Under the pieces are notes generated by a model that was not told where the DNA came from, searched no databases, and saw only the letters and a list, made by a program, of their open reading frames with translations. From Endocalyx cinctus (taxonomy: Eukaryota; Ascomycota; Sordariomycetes; Amphisphaeriales; Apiosporaceae): DNA of 64,000 nt. The stretch lies in contig BCKC01000005.1 in assembly GCA_001600455.1 (NCBI GenBank), positions 186,001 to 250,000 on the forward strand, written 5' to 3'. Position 1 is the stretch's first letter. Each line of letters opens with the position of its first letter. This document shows positions 24,137 to 34,746 of the stretch, in pieces. A program made the translations under genes and the position numbers.

Positions 24137-26239
24137 ATGCTGAACCCACTTCGCATCCGGAGTTCTCAGGGTTGCTGGACCTGTCGTCTCCGCCGTAAGA
24201 AATGCGACGAGCGTAAGCCCGTCTGCTCAACCTGCGGCATACTGGAAATTACCTGTCATTACAGCGACGTGAAGCCCGAATGGATGGACGGCGGCGAAAA
24301 AGAAAAGAAGGTGGCCGATGAGATGAAATCTATGGTTAAGATGAAAGCCGGGGAGAGGAGAGATCGGAAATGGGCCCAGAGTTTGAATGAGTCGGCAAAT
24401 GGAAATACTCATCAAAATAACGGCGACAACGACGATGTGGATATGATAGATCCTCCACCGAAACATACTGATAATACCCGTCCCAAAATACATCAGCAAA
24501 ATCTAAGTTTAAAATCGCCATTCGTTAACAGCGTACTGGTCGGGTCTAGTAACCCCGACACCGAAAACCATAATCATCATATTAATCAATTTCAAAGTGC
24601 GACCACCGACGATGGAATGTCCAGCGTCGCCTCGTATTCAGTTCATCCAGAGTCCGTATTTACCGGCTCTTCCGGACAAACATCTTCACCATCATCGCAC
24701 ACGCCCGAATCCTATTCATATTCGGTCGCTTCAGTAGGATCCCAGACAGAGCCCGAGTCTAGCTTTGCTCCCTTCATGGCCACTTTCCCGGGCGACCGGT
24801 CCGAGCACGAGAGCAACCTGACCATGATTTACCTGGACTACGTAGTGCCCTTCATGTTCCCGTTCTACCGCCCGTGCGTGCTCGAGTCCAGCCGCGGCTG
24901 GCTCCTGCAGCTGCTCATGAAAAACCGAGCCCTCTTCCACGCGGCCCTCTGCCAGGCCTCGTACTTCTACTCGGTGCTCCTGAACCGCGCCGTCGGGGAC
25001 CAGCACATCCGATGCAAGAACGCCAACTGGAACGAGCTGCAGACGCAGCACGAGATGTCCCTGCGCGCTCTGCAGAGGGACATGGCCGACCTGAACGCCC
25101 GCGGCGGCGTCCTCGGCGTGCCCCTGGAGGAGAGCGTTCGCTGCCTCGAGTCCATCGTGCAGATGCTGGAGTTCGAGGTCGCCATCGGGAACACGGGCAG
25201 CTGGCAGGTGCACCACTCCGCCGCCGTCGCCCTGTTCCGGCAGCTGATGCTCGGACATCATTCTTCGGCCGACGAGGGCAGCAGCAGCAGCAGTAGCAAG
25301 CCTTGGTTCTCGATCCTCGAACGGCTCGGAAAGGTGAACATGACCATCTCCTGGGGTAACGGCCGCCACCCCTGGAGCAGCGGGCAATCGGCCCTGCGCT
25401 TCTTCACGGCCCAGCTCCTGTGGATCGACGTGCTAGCCTCGACCGCGACCGAGACCGCGCCCCAGCTCGCGCCGTACCACGCCGAGATCCTGATCGGCGA
25501 GGACGACGCGCCGCTGCTCGAGCTCGAAGAATTCGTCGGCTGCCCCAACTGGGTCGTCCTCCTGCTCGCGGATATCGCCGGCCTCGCCGCCTGGAAGAAG
25601 GAGATGCGCGCCGGCCGGTCCCTGTCCGTCGTCGAGCTCGTGAAGCGCGCGACCGCCGTGGAAGCGAAGCTGCGCCGCGGCCTGGCTTCCCTGGGCGCTT
25701 CTTCTCCTTTCCCCCCTCCTCCTTACGAGACGCGCCAGACCGTCGCCGACGTCTCCTCCCAACCGGCTTACTTCCCCGCTTCCGGGTTGAAGTTCGAGCT
25801 CGGGTCCGGGGAGGCGCGACCTGAAGCCGCGCGCGCGCTTCACGCGAGGATATGGGCGCAGGCGGCGCTCACGTACCTCGCGGTCGTGGTCTCGGGCCTG
25901 CACCCGTCGTTGCCCGAGATCCGGACGAGCGTCGAGACGACGACGAACCTGTTTCGCTCCATGCCTAACTCCTTACCTCTGAGGACCCTGGTCTGGCCTT
26001 TCGTCGTGACGGGATGCCTGGTGAATAGCGCGGAGGAGCGGACCTTTTTCACCGACTTGGTCGAGGGTCTGGGCGCGTTCCAGGTCTTCGGTACCGTGCG
26101 GGAAGCGGCTCTGATTACGCGCAATGTCTGGCAGACGAGAGATGCGCATAACGCCGCCAACGGGAATAGAGAGCAGAGTTGTCACTCCGATATCGCTACT
26201 TGCTTGAATATTTTGGGGCATAGAGCTTTGTTGGTTTGA
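24137..26239 (+). CDS. Zn2Cys6 transcription factor, fungal-specific TF domain 2 type
   Basis: A single-exon 700-residue regulator. The zinc cluster near the N-terminus has the spacing CX2CX6CX6CX2CX6C (Cys at 13, 16, 23, 30, 33, 40), with the GCWTCRLRRKKCDE signature. A Ser/Asn/His-rich linker runs to about residue 215. From about 225 a helical region begins (MIYLDYVVPFMFPFYRP), typical of the fungal TF domain 2 family, and ends with a conserved ILGHRALLV-like segment at the C-terminus. The first 640 nt have ordinary base composition, while the remainder is strongly GC-rich. The target pathway is unknown and no neighbour suggests one. Confidence 0.9.
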   Translation: MLNPLRIRSSQGCWTCRLRRKKCDERKPVCSTCGILEITCHYSDVKPEWMDGGEKEKKVADEMKSMVKMKAGERRDRKWAQSLNESANGNTHQNNGDNDDVDMIDPPPKHTDNTRPKIHQQNLSLKSPFVNSVLVGSSNPDTENHNHHINQFQSATTDDGMSSVASYSVHPESVFTGSSGQTSSPSSHTPESYSYSVASVGSQTEPESSFAPFMATFPGDRSEHESNLTMIYLDYVVPFMFPFYRPCVLESSRGWLLQLLMKNRALFHAALCQASYFYSVLLNRAVGDQHIRCKNANWNELQTQHEMSLRALQRDMADLNARGGVLGVPLEESVRCLESIVQMLEFEVAIGNTGSWQVHHSAAVALFRQLMLGHHSSADEGSSSSSSKPWFSILERLGKVNMTISWGNGRHPWSSGQSALRFFTAQLLWIDVLASTATETAPQLAPYHAEILIGEDDAPLLELEEFVGCPNWVVLLLADIAGLAAWKKEMRAGRSLSVVELVKRATAVEAKLRRGLASLGASSPFPPPPYETRQTVADVSSQPAYFPASGLKFELGSGEARPEAARALHARIWAQAALTYLAVVVSGLHPSLPEIRTSVETTTNLFRSMPNSLPLRTLVWPFVVTGCLVNSAEERTFFTDLVEGLGAFQVFGTVREAALITRNVWQTRDAHNAANGNREQSCHSDIATCLNILGHRALLV

Positions 26240-26902
26240 ACTTTTATCCGTGTTTATCTCCCCCCTTTTTCACGCCAGTATAAGCGAGTCATTATCAGTC
26301 TAGGGGGCGAATGGCGTTTAGTGTCAGGGCTATAAAATAAGTGAAGTACATATATTACAAGAATATCTGTCTAGATCTTTGGTATGGGTAAATAAAAATT
26401 TCATACGTACCTAAGTAGCTACTTAAGTACCTAGCTAGGTATCCCAAGTGATTCCATCTCGTCTGTAAGTTTACTTAACTCATTAGAACGAGAAAGATTG
26501 AGTTATCCCTCAAGTAGTTCCAACTTAAATAGATATTAGTATGTAGAAGATCGCGTTGAGTAGTATATTGTTGTCTAATCTAGTCCCCAGCCTGTCAAAC
26601 TTAGACACCCGAATTTCACCTTTCCCTGAGGACACGTATTGGAAGCTTTTCGATAGGTTTTGGCCTATATATACCGCTCTCTTTCCTGCTTTCCTGCAGC
26701 TCATTCTTTTCATCTTTCTTCTCTCTACATTAAAATCAATTAAATCAATCAAATCAATCATCTCCTATAGTAGTGTTGCTAATATTTATCACCAGGAACT
26801 GCTAGATTTAACCCTCTTCACTCTCACTTATCTACCTTCTCCCCCCCCCTCCCTAAAAAAAAAAAAAAAAACGTAAAAATAAAAGGAAGGAAAGAAGTGA
26901 AC
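26240..26902. other. Intergenic region with TACCTAGGTA palindromes
   Basis: AT-rich DNA carrying two perfect palindromes at 26413-26424 and 26428-26441 and an 18-nt A-run near 26856. A pyrimidine-rich stretch lies just before the A-run and probably belongs to the promoter of the next gene. No protein-like frame is seen. Confidence 0.6.
26428..26441. repeat. 14-bp perfect palindrome TACCTAGCTAGGTA
   Basis: An exact inverted repeat without spacer, adjacent to a second 12-bp palindrome at 26413-26424 (AAGTAGCTACTT). It is related in sequence to the palindromes at 5857-5882 and 31106-31128. Confidence 0.75.
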
Positions 26903-27925
26903 ATGACGAGCGAAACTCAGGAAGGAGGTATATCGCACATTCTAGAATGTCCAGTCGAAATAGTCTGTTTGATCCTGGATCATCTCGAGGAAGCTGACGA
27001 AGCGTCTTTTGCTCTGACCTGTAAGGCGGTATTGTCCATATCGCGAAGCTGTCCCGTAGACCCCTTAGACCTCCAACACCTCAGCCCAGAAGCGAAGATG
27101 TCATTTTTACCCAGATTCGAAAAGGAGATGCCCGGCGTGGTGTACAGCGTGGCGTTCCAAAAGCTGATGCGCTTCGACAGCCGCGATCCGCTGCTTCACC
27201 GCCCGGGGGACAACGGCGGTTCCGACGATCTTTCGTTTTTCCTCCCGATCTTCCACCCGGACTTCGGGATCCTGTCTTACGACAGGATCCGACTTCTCCG
27301 AAACTACCGACTGCTCGGTCCCCGGCACGGCCAGCCCTTATCGCACTTCGACTTGTACAAAATACTCGACGCCAACGTCCTCGAAAAGGCCTTCAAACAG
27401 CGGTTCCGAAAAACAAGGAAAAGCTCGATAAGGGCCAAATGGATCAACGACGAGCTGTTCATATCGTGCGTGAGAACCGTACATCTACGTAAGGAGGGGC
27501 ATATCGACACGGCGACGTTACGGGACTTGATCGCCGGAAGGTGTACCCGTATCTGCCGTCACTGCATCCTTTTGGGCTATGACACCTTCCATATGCACGT
27601 CGGCATAGGCGACTACTTCCCTCGACGTGAGGCTAGACTGATGACTACGCTGAAATCTGCCTCTTACCAGAGCACGAGGTCCTGCGAGCATTGCGAGACC
27701 GACTGGGATTTCTCCCTGGCGAGGAATGCTTCCGGGACTGCATTGACTATTACGTATAGAACGTATCATAATATAGGTACCTGCTGTCTCCCGTTCGACG
27801 CGAAATGGAAAAAGATCACCGCCCTCTGGAGCCGAGATTTGGCAAAGCGTGAAATGCCTCGTGGAGCTGTAAAGCGTATGTGGGAAGAGACGAACGTAGA
27901 TGATACAAAAAGCTTTCCTCCGTAG
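26903..27925 (+). CDS. F-box-like protein
   Basis: A single-exon protein of 340 residues. Residues 10-45 read as an F-box-like helix pair (ILECPVEIVCLILDHL followed by ASFALTCKAV), so a role as a ubiquitin-ligase adaptor is plausible. The rest carries paired Cys motifs (CTRICRHC and CEHC about 50 residues later) and a WDFSLARN segment, seen in the expanded F-box families of filamentous ascomycetes. The start is the ATG at 26903; the frame is open two codons further but without another ATG. The stop codon is followed after only two bases by a run of 27 A residues, which is odd. The target is unknown. Confidence 0.75.
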   Translation: MTSETQEGGISHILECPVEIVCLILDHLEEADEASFALTCKAVLSISRSCPVDPLDLQHLSPEAKMSFLPRFEKEMPGVVYSVAFQKLMRFDSRDPLLHRPGDNGGSDDLSFFLPIFHPDFGILSYDRIRLLRNYRLLGPRHGQPLSHFDLYKILDANVLEKAFKQRFRKTRKSSIRAKWINDELFISCVRTVHLRKEGHIDTATLRDLIAGRCTRICRHCILLGYDTFHMHVGIGDYFPRREARLMTTLKSASYQSTRSCEHCETDWDFSLARNASGTALTITYRTYHNIGTCCLPFDAKWKKITALWSRDLAKREMPRGAVKRMWEETNVDDTKSFPP

Positions 27926-27927
27926 CC

Positions 27928-27954
27928 AAAAAAAAAAAAAAAAAAAAAAAAAAA
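27928..27954 (+). repeat. A27 homopolymer directly after the F-box stop codon
   Basis: Twenty-seven consecutive A residues beginning two bases after the TAG. Similar long A or T runs occur elsewhere in the window (for example 5309-5336 and 36152-36176), so it may be ordinary slippage-prone DNA. Confidence 0.9.
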
Positions 27955-28808
27955 TCACACTGTTGAAAACCACATAGTAAGCATAGTAGTATAGAAATGT
28001 AGGAACCAGGAGAATTAGAAGGTGGTGGATATGGGAGCGTAGTGTATGGAGAGATGAAGTATGAGAAATTTAATCAAGACTCCAAGTAGACCCTTTTGTG
28101 AACCCCAAAGTCACCTCTTGTTAACAATAACGTCAACAACTTAGAAAAAAAAACGACAGGACGGGATCAAGGATACGATCGACAGCAAAGCGAACGAAAT
28201 AATGGAAAAGCTCTCGACAGGAAGATAAGCGAGTTTCACATAGTGTGTGTGGCGTGGATGAGATGAAGGATTAGGAACGAGTGTCGAGACTCGAGGGTCG
28301 AGGTCGAGGGCCAAGACTAGGCAGAATAGTTTAGCGATGGTCAATATGATATTTCTGACAATTTCTTTATTTGTTGAGACATGAGTGACTTGCCAGTAGA
28401 ACTACATAAAAGAAATTTTAGAGGTCTAGGAATCGGGACTGTCTTAGTTCACCCGAAGGCGATAAGCTCCCGCATCCTTAGAACTACGCATTCAAAATGC
28501 TTGTTTCAGTACCGTAGATGTTGTGTGAGTGAAAATTTTTAAAGCTATATTCTAGGGTGCTTGAATAATCTGACTACGAAGTCGATGACTTAGGAGGAAA
28601 ATTCAAACTCTACGATGACAGTTTCAATCGACTCAGATCTCGCGTAGCAGCAGCGTTGTTACATCGCCAACTGCCTGTCGCGTAGGCAGGTTAGCGTGGA
28701 CAAGCGAGAATACAAATTTATTCATTCCTCATTATCCCACCGAACGAAATTATTTAACAGTGATGAGTAAACTCCCCATAAATGCCCATGCCCGATTATT
28801 CCCACCTA
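27955..28808. other. Tail-to-tail intergenic region, F-box gene / STI1
   Basis: The 3' regions of the F-box-like gene (+) and of the STI1 gene (-). No protein-like frame or RNA was recognised. Confidence 0.55.
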
Positions 28809-30806
28809 TCATCGACCAAGACGAATGACACCAGCCGCTATCAGCTTGCGAACATTGGTTGCCACGGCTGGGTTTCGCATGTGTTCTTGGAGAGCAGCCG
28901 GATCGGATTGCGCCTGTTGCAAGATTGAGTTCATGACGGGATCTTGCATGATGCTCATAATCTGGAGATAAAGTTAATACCTAAAACTAGAAAGGGAAAA
29001 GTACCAAGTATAATTCAAGATTTATCGTTACTTACCTCGGGATCCTTCATCAATCTCTCCCTAGTCTGTTCTTCCGTCTCATTCTCTCGCGCCGAGTACA
29101 TAGCCTCGAGAGCCTTGTTCTGATGTCCATCGATCTCGCGGGCGTTGGCGCCATTGTGGTGTTCGGCGTCTACGGCCATGGCCTCGCTGCAGGCATCGAT
29201 ACATTTCGAGTATTCCCGCATACCAAAGTAGATCTGAGCCTTTCGGATGTAGGCTCGGATAAACTTGGGGTCCTTCTGGATCGCCGTATTGCAATCCTCG
29301 AGAGCGCTGGGGAATTCAAACAACTTCACGAACGCAGCTGCACGATTGCTGTAACCACGAGGATCTTCGGGTGCACGCTTAATCATCTCGCTATAGGCTG
29401 CGACGGCGCCCGGGAAATCTTGGTCCTTGAATTTTTTGTTACCTTCCTCGCGAGCCTCCTCGGCCTTGGCAGGATCTACGTAGGCTTTCTTGGCCTCGTC
29501 GATCTTTCTGCGCTCGGCGGCGCGGAGTTTGTTGACGGTGTCCGGTGTCCGGTGCTCGGTTAGAGATTTCTGGTAGTTTTCAACGGCGGCGACCATGTCA
29601 CCCATTTTCTCGTAAGCGGTACCTATACGAGCATACGACTTGGCAATCATTTTGAAGTCGGCGTAGATAATGCGGCCTTCCTCGATAGCCTTGGTACAGG
29701 CGTCTATGCAGGCCTGGTAGTCTCCCTTCTCAAAGTAGGCGGCACCTAGATTGTTCAAGTACGTGATATCCTTATGAAGTTCCCAAGCCTTGGTGTAATG
29801 CTTAATGGCCTCTTCGAAGTTTCGCTTCTTATAATTCTCTGTTCCCAAGGCCTTCTCCTTGTCAGCTTCTTCTTTGGCCTTCTTCTTGGCCAGTGCCTCT
29901 TCATCTTCGGGCTCCGGTTCAGGTTCCGGCTCAGGGGCTTTCTTGGGTTCGGGCTTGGGGGTGCTCTTTGGTGCGTCAGGCATAGGCACATCCTCTTCTA
30001 CTTCCCGAGCGCTGCTAGAGGAGGGTGCGCCAGCACCTGCCATCTCTTCGGGTGATTTCATATCCATATCTACACCCATAGCTACACCAAGCACCTGTAT
30101 CATTCGCGGGTCGCTGAACAGGTCTTGTGTATTCTGCGGATTCTGTTGAATGGCTTGGATCTTGGCTATGAAAGAAGGGTCGGCAAAGTAGCCGCTGGTC
30201 TTGGGATTCTTCATGAGTTTTTCCAGCAGACTAGGATCACTGAACATCTTTCCTATACCTCCAGTGGGGTCAAAGCCGGCACCGCCTAATAAAATAGAAT
30301 TAGAGAACTGCTTCTACGTTTGGTTCAATAGGGTAAAAGGTATAAATCAGAGTACATACCAACTTCTGCTTCCAATGCTCTTCGAACGGAGGCTAGAGAA
30401 TTCTTAAGACCAGCATTGGCGGGGTCAAGTTTGAGACCTTCCTCGTAAGCGTCGCTTGCACCCATAAGGTCTCCGGAGCCGTGAAGAGCAGCACCCTTGC
30501 GTCCCCAGCCACGAGGCCAATCTGGTTTCAACTCGGTAGTTTTCTCAGCATCTTTGAGGGCGTTGGTCCAGTCTTTTTTGGAAGCGTAGGCAGCAGATCG
30601 GTTACTGTAGAAGATGTGGTTGGTAGGTTCGAGGGCAATGGCTTCGGTAAAAGCGTCGCTAATAACAGTTAGAAAATATAGAAAAGTATGGGAGGTCGGT
30701 TAAAAAAGATTATTAAGAAAATGAAAAATACTTACACGGCAGCGTCAAAATTCTTTTCCTGGATAGCCTTGTTGCCCTTAGCCTTGAGCTCGTCTGCGGA
30801 GGCCAT
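28809..30806 (-). CDS. sti1: Hsp70-Hsp90 organising co-chaperone STI1/Hop
   Basis: A cytosolic adaptor that links Hsp70 and Hsp90 by binding their C-terminal EEVD tails and passes client proteins between them. Four exons (30736-30806, 30360-30658, 29036-30285, 28809-28961) encode 590 residues. Domain order is TPR1 (about residues 1-120), a first STI1/DP domain beginning at GFDPTGGIGKMF, a charged Pro/Glu linker, TPR2A (EKALGTENYKKRNFEEAIKHY), TPR2B (KAEEAREEGNKKFKDQDF), and a C-terminal DP2 domain with the IMQDPVMNSIL helix and a terminal GVIRLGR. All introns fall in phase and rebuild conserved motifs. The length matches fungal STI1 (about 580-590). Heat-shock elements were looked for upstream but no clear array was found. 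Confidence 0.96.
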
Positions 30807-31568
30807 GTTTATAGGTGACTAACTTGACGTGCACAATTATATGAAAATATAGATTGCGACTATCTTTCCGATGTGTAAATGTGAAAAAAAGAGGATTATA
30901 AGTCTTATGGATAGAAGACAAGTTTATTCTTGAGAGGGAGAATAAGAGAAGATTGAGGAAAGGAAAAATCAAAGAAAAGAATTAAATCAACTACAGGGCT
31001 GAAGACTGCGCATACATTCGAGAGCTTTCCATGAACTTCACATCCAAAGTAGCGTACATTCCCTGTCAATGTGGGGTAGGCATTCCTGTATGTTAGTATG
31101 AGAGTAGTACCTAGGCAGGCTAGGTACTTGAGTACAGTAGGGATGTAGCTACTTAAACAGAGGAATTTAGCGCTTAAAATGTGCGAAATAGTGCATACTG
31201 TATGTTGCTAGGGCAGTGTTAGGTACTTAAAGATAATGGTCTATGTCAATGTTATCTCCGATAAGATAAGATTTTTTTTTTATATTTCACCTTGCACCTA
31301 TTATCAATTTGGCGGGGCATATGGATTTTGTCCTAGTACCTTGTCGCGAACCTGAACAGCATTGGTATCCTTTTTTTTTGCGACTCGTAGTTAATTGGTA
31401 ACGCGTTTTCGTGGATGGAAGTTATTCAACTTGGTATTCTGTCAGGGCTATATCGCCTACCAAGCTTTAACTTATTGTTCTACCAACTCTACGTTGGAAA
31501 TATCACATTACAGACTCATCGTCGCGTAGCTCGTCTTCCTCATATGACTCACCAAAATAATCCTCGCG
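30807..31568. promoter_or_regulatory. Divergent intergenic region, STI1 / RPC6
   Basis: Promoters of STI1 (leftward) and of the RNA polymerase III subunit gene (rightward) share these 762 bp. A 23-bp inverted repeat lies at 31106-31128. No named regulatory motif was identified with confidence. Confidence 0.5.
31106..31128. repeat. Inverted repeat, AGTACCTAG arms with 5-bp spacer
   Basis: Nine-base arms that are exact reverse complements flank a GCAGG spacer. It belongs to the same TACCTA/TAGGTA sequence family as the palindromes at 5857 and 26428. Confidence 0.7.
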
Positions 31569-32759
31569 ATGGATGATATTTCCCTACTAAAGCAGCAACT
31601 TTATGCTGCCTGCGAAGAATCCTGTGCTGGCGATACCCAAAAACTCTTTACACAAGATGATCTCATGGGTCTAGACGTGCTTCCCCCAAAGGACATCAAG
31701 AAACTCTTAACCGTCGTCGGCATCTTAACCAAAGAACGTCTATTCGCTCCCGTCTACCTACATAGTGGTTTAGCATGGAGAATCCGCCCCATAGCGGAAG
31801 CGGCAAAGTACGTAGCATTTATTTTCATCTGTCCCTATATCTCAATTCGATCTCGGAGCTAACCTAACGTGCTTCACCGCAGGTATAAGCAACTTACGAC
31901 CGAAGACCAAGTTTTAGCCTACGAGATTATCGATGCCGCTGGAGGAGAAGGAGCATGGCAACAAGATATCAAGCGAAAGCTCAATCTCCAAGATAATGTC
32001 TTGCGAAAGGCACTCAAGGAACTGGAGGCTAAACGTCTCGTCGTTCAGTTCACCACCGTCGAAAATACGTCGAAGAAGATGTGGATCAAGGCCAACATCA
32101 AACCCTCCGCACGCGCCACCGGTGGTCCCTGGTACACAGATCAATATCTCGACGAGGCGTTTATCCAGGCTTTGCTTGACGTTGTCTTCCACAGGATCCG
32201 GGAAACTGGAAGCTACTTGAGCAGAGGCGGGGACAAAACCCATCATGGGAGGAGCGTTAGCCCAATTATGCCCAAGAAGGGACACGTTAACGGCGCTGCA
32301 TCAGAAGCGGCCCTGAAGAGCAGAAAACGGCCGGCCGATGCTATGGCGACGAATAATAATAACAATACATTACCGCCGGCTAAGGGGCGGAAGGAGGCTC
32401 GCTTGCCCCTGCCTGCCGGGTATACCAGCTACCCAACGGCTGAGGAGATCACCGAGTTCATTCGAGTCAACGATGTCGCGAAGGGACAACCTCTTAAGCT
32501 AGAGCACGTACAGGAACTGATCAACGTTTTACTATGGGATAATCGTATAGAAGAGATCAAAATCGGCGATCGTCTCGGCTATCGTGTCGTTCGCATCGCC
32601 AAACAATCACTCTCCCAAGGCGGCGAGGACTCCTGGTCTCCCAGAAGTAATGGGCTTACCACCGTCCCCTGCGGTCGATGTCCGGTCTTTGAACTGTGCG
32701 AGGAGGGAGGCCCAGTCTGGGCAGGTGGCTGCGAGTACTTTGATCAGTGGTTGACTTAG
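31569..32759 (+). CDS. RPC34: DNA-directed RNA polymerase III subunit RPC6 (RPC34)
   Basis: A subunit of the Pol III-specific RPC3/RPC6/RPC7 heterotrimer, which opens promoter DNA and contacts TFIIIB in the nucleus. Two exons (31569-31807, 31883-32759) encode 371 residues. Tandem winged-helix domains occupy about residues 1-160. The second includes LTTEDQVLAYEIIDAAGGEG and the conserved KMWIKANIKPS stretch, followed by the family segment GGPWYTDQYLDEAFI. A third helical region begins with SYPTAEEITEFI. The C-terminus has the Cys-rich motif CGRCPVFELC followed by GGCEYF, which in human RPC6 is reported to bind a 4Fe-4S cluster; the four Cys needed appear present. A Lys/Asn-rich low-complexity insert lies near residues 200-240. 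Confidence 0.95.
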
Positions 32760-33703
32760 CTTAGCCAAACGATCTTGGTCTCGTTGTATCTATATCAAAC
32801 CTTACTATTTTACATGCATGGCCTGGGCGTTCAATGGAAGGGTGAAACTGGTAAGGGCTGGATGGCTGCAATTGTTGATTTTATATAGCTGTTTTTGGTA
32901 TCACTAGCGTCGTGCTGTTTAACACTGTACTTTAATAAAATAAAATTTACTACGAATTCTACTATATTACTTGCCTAGAACGGGAGAGCATACCGAACAC
33001 GCCTAATGCACGAAAGCAAAAATCAATTGGCGATACTTGTCTCATTGTAGCAAATATGAAATGTCGTGTCTTACCTCGGGATATTTATGACGCTACTTTT
33101 TCCAATGCCATGGTAAATCTTTACCAATAAATAAAAGTTAAGGCGAAATTATCGGCAGTTGGTTTGTCCCGTCTCGGGAAACACATGTTGCACGTACCTT
33201 AATCAGACGCCAGACCATGACTACGGTCACGTTCAAGATAGTGATGAATAACTCTTTACCGCTGCCGGCTATTTGATCTTTCTGATGTACATTAGTATAC
33301 AACGCGAAAAGATGAAAACAATCAGAAATTAATTGATCAGGCCGCATAGTAAGTAGTATAAATGGGTAATGGAGCCAAGTCCAATTTTTTTTTTGTATTG
33401 TTTGTTTGCAACTATATTATCTTCAAGAAAACCAAGAGGAATGTTCGTTGAGACTTCCTCTCCATTTACTCCCCGATTGTCAATTTGTTTAGTATCATCT
33501 AGTATTTAAGATGAAATTTGACGACACGATAAGAGATGAGAGAGAAGAAACAGATGTAGCTACAAATATGCAGGTGGCACAACCTTGGGTTTATAAGTTT
33601 TTTGTTTTTTTTTTTACAAGTAGGAGGGAGACAAGGCTTCAAATCTTTTCGATCCCGGTGACACCGGCTAACCAGCTCGACAACGTACGTCTGAGGAACC
33701 TCT
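32760..33703. other. Tail-to-tail intergenic region, RPC6 / cyclophilin
   Basis: The 3' regions of the two convergent genes, AT-rich, with T-runs near 33387 and 33606. No coding or RNA signal is seen. Confidence 0.55.
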
Positions 33704-34746
33704 CTACAACTCGCCAGAGTTGACGATAGTGGGCTTCTTGTCGTACTTGACGGTTCCGCTGTTGCTACCGGTAGCCTCGATGGCCTTGACGATGTCCATA
33801 CCCTCGAGAACCTCGCCGAAGACAACGTGGCGGCCATCGAGCCACGACGTGACGACGGTGGTGATGAAGAACTGGGAGCCGTTCCTGTGAAGAAGGATAA
33901 GTTAGTATACCGACAGGTTTCTAAATTTGAAGAAGGAAACTCGCAATGGAAAAACGAAGAACTTACGTGTTAGGTCCGGCGTTCGCCATGGAGAGAATAC
34001 CGGGAACGGTGTGCTTTAGCTCAAAGTTCTCATCGGCAAACTTCTCACCGTAGATGGACTTGCCACCAGTACCCTGTCCCAATTCATGAATTATTAGTCT
34101 TCTCTTCTTTTTTCTCTCTCGTTCTAGCCAGATTTGTATAACAGCAGAAACTAAAGGAAAATGGTACTTACGTTGCCACGGGTGAAGTCACCACCCTGAA
34201 GCATGAACTCGGGGATGATACGGTGGAAGGACGAGCCCTTGTAGCCAAAACCCTTCTCACCTGTGCAGAGAGCTCGGAAGTTCTCGGCAGTCTTAGGAAC
34301 ACACTTGCCGTAGAGACCAAAGATGATACGGCCGGTCTGGTCTGTTATGATGGCAAGGTTAGGATTACTTCAATCTCTTATTTTTCAATTGAAATAAATA
34401 AATGTTATGACATACTCTGAACGGGACCAGGGTTGCCATTCTGCATGACGGGGCCCTTCCACTCAATGTCGAAGAAGACCTTGTGAGATCCGTGCTTCTG
34501 GTAGTTCGAGGACATTTTGGCGGTGTTATCGGCGGAATAGAATCGACGAGTATAGAATTGAATTGATGGGGATGAAATTGATGATCTTAGTGAAGGGGAA
34601 TTGACAAAGGATGAAGGTTTATTTTTAAGAATACCAGTAGTAGCAGTAGAAGAAGAGATGGAAGAAAAAGTAGAAGAGGCAACGCGGGGCACTCGAAGGA
34701 GGGGTTGGTAAAAATTAGGTCTCATCATCTTTGCTACTACCTGCAT
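33704..34746 (-). CDS. csr-1: Cyclophilin (peptidyl-prolyl isomerase), probably dual mitochondrial/cytosolic
   Basis: A cyclophilin A-type peptidyl-prolyl cis-trans isomerase, the expected cyclosporin A target. Four exons (34416-34746, 34172-34341, 33967-34073, 33704-33884) encode up to 262 residues. The core domain begins at [10 protein letters not shown] and contains the catalytic [15 protein letters not shown] stretch, GSQFFIT, and the drug-binding Trp in [11 protein letters not shown]. The roughly 77 residues ahead of the core are rich in Ser, Arg and hydrophobic residues without acids, like a mitochondrial presequence. A second in-frame Met at 34515 (MSSNYQKHG) would give the cytosolic form, as known for the single Neurospora csr-1 gene that makes both forms. 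The long form could start at 34746, 34728 or 34725; [12 protein letters not shown] looks the most presequence-like. Confidence 0.92.

Noticed and set aside
24731..25903. Long minus-strand and alternative plus-strand frames inside the second Zn2Cys6 gene
   Set aside because: High GC content removes stop codons from other frames; the amino-acid content is Arg/Ala-biased without domains.
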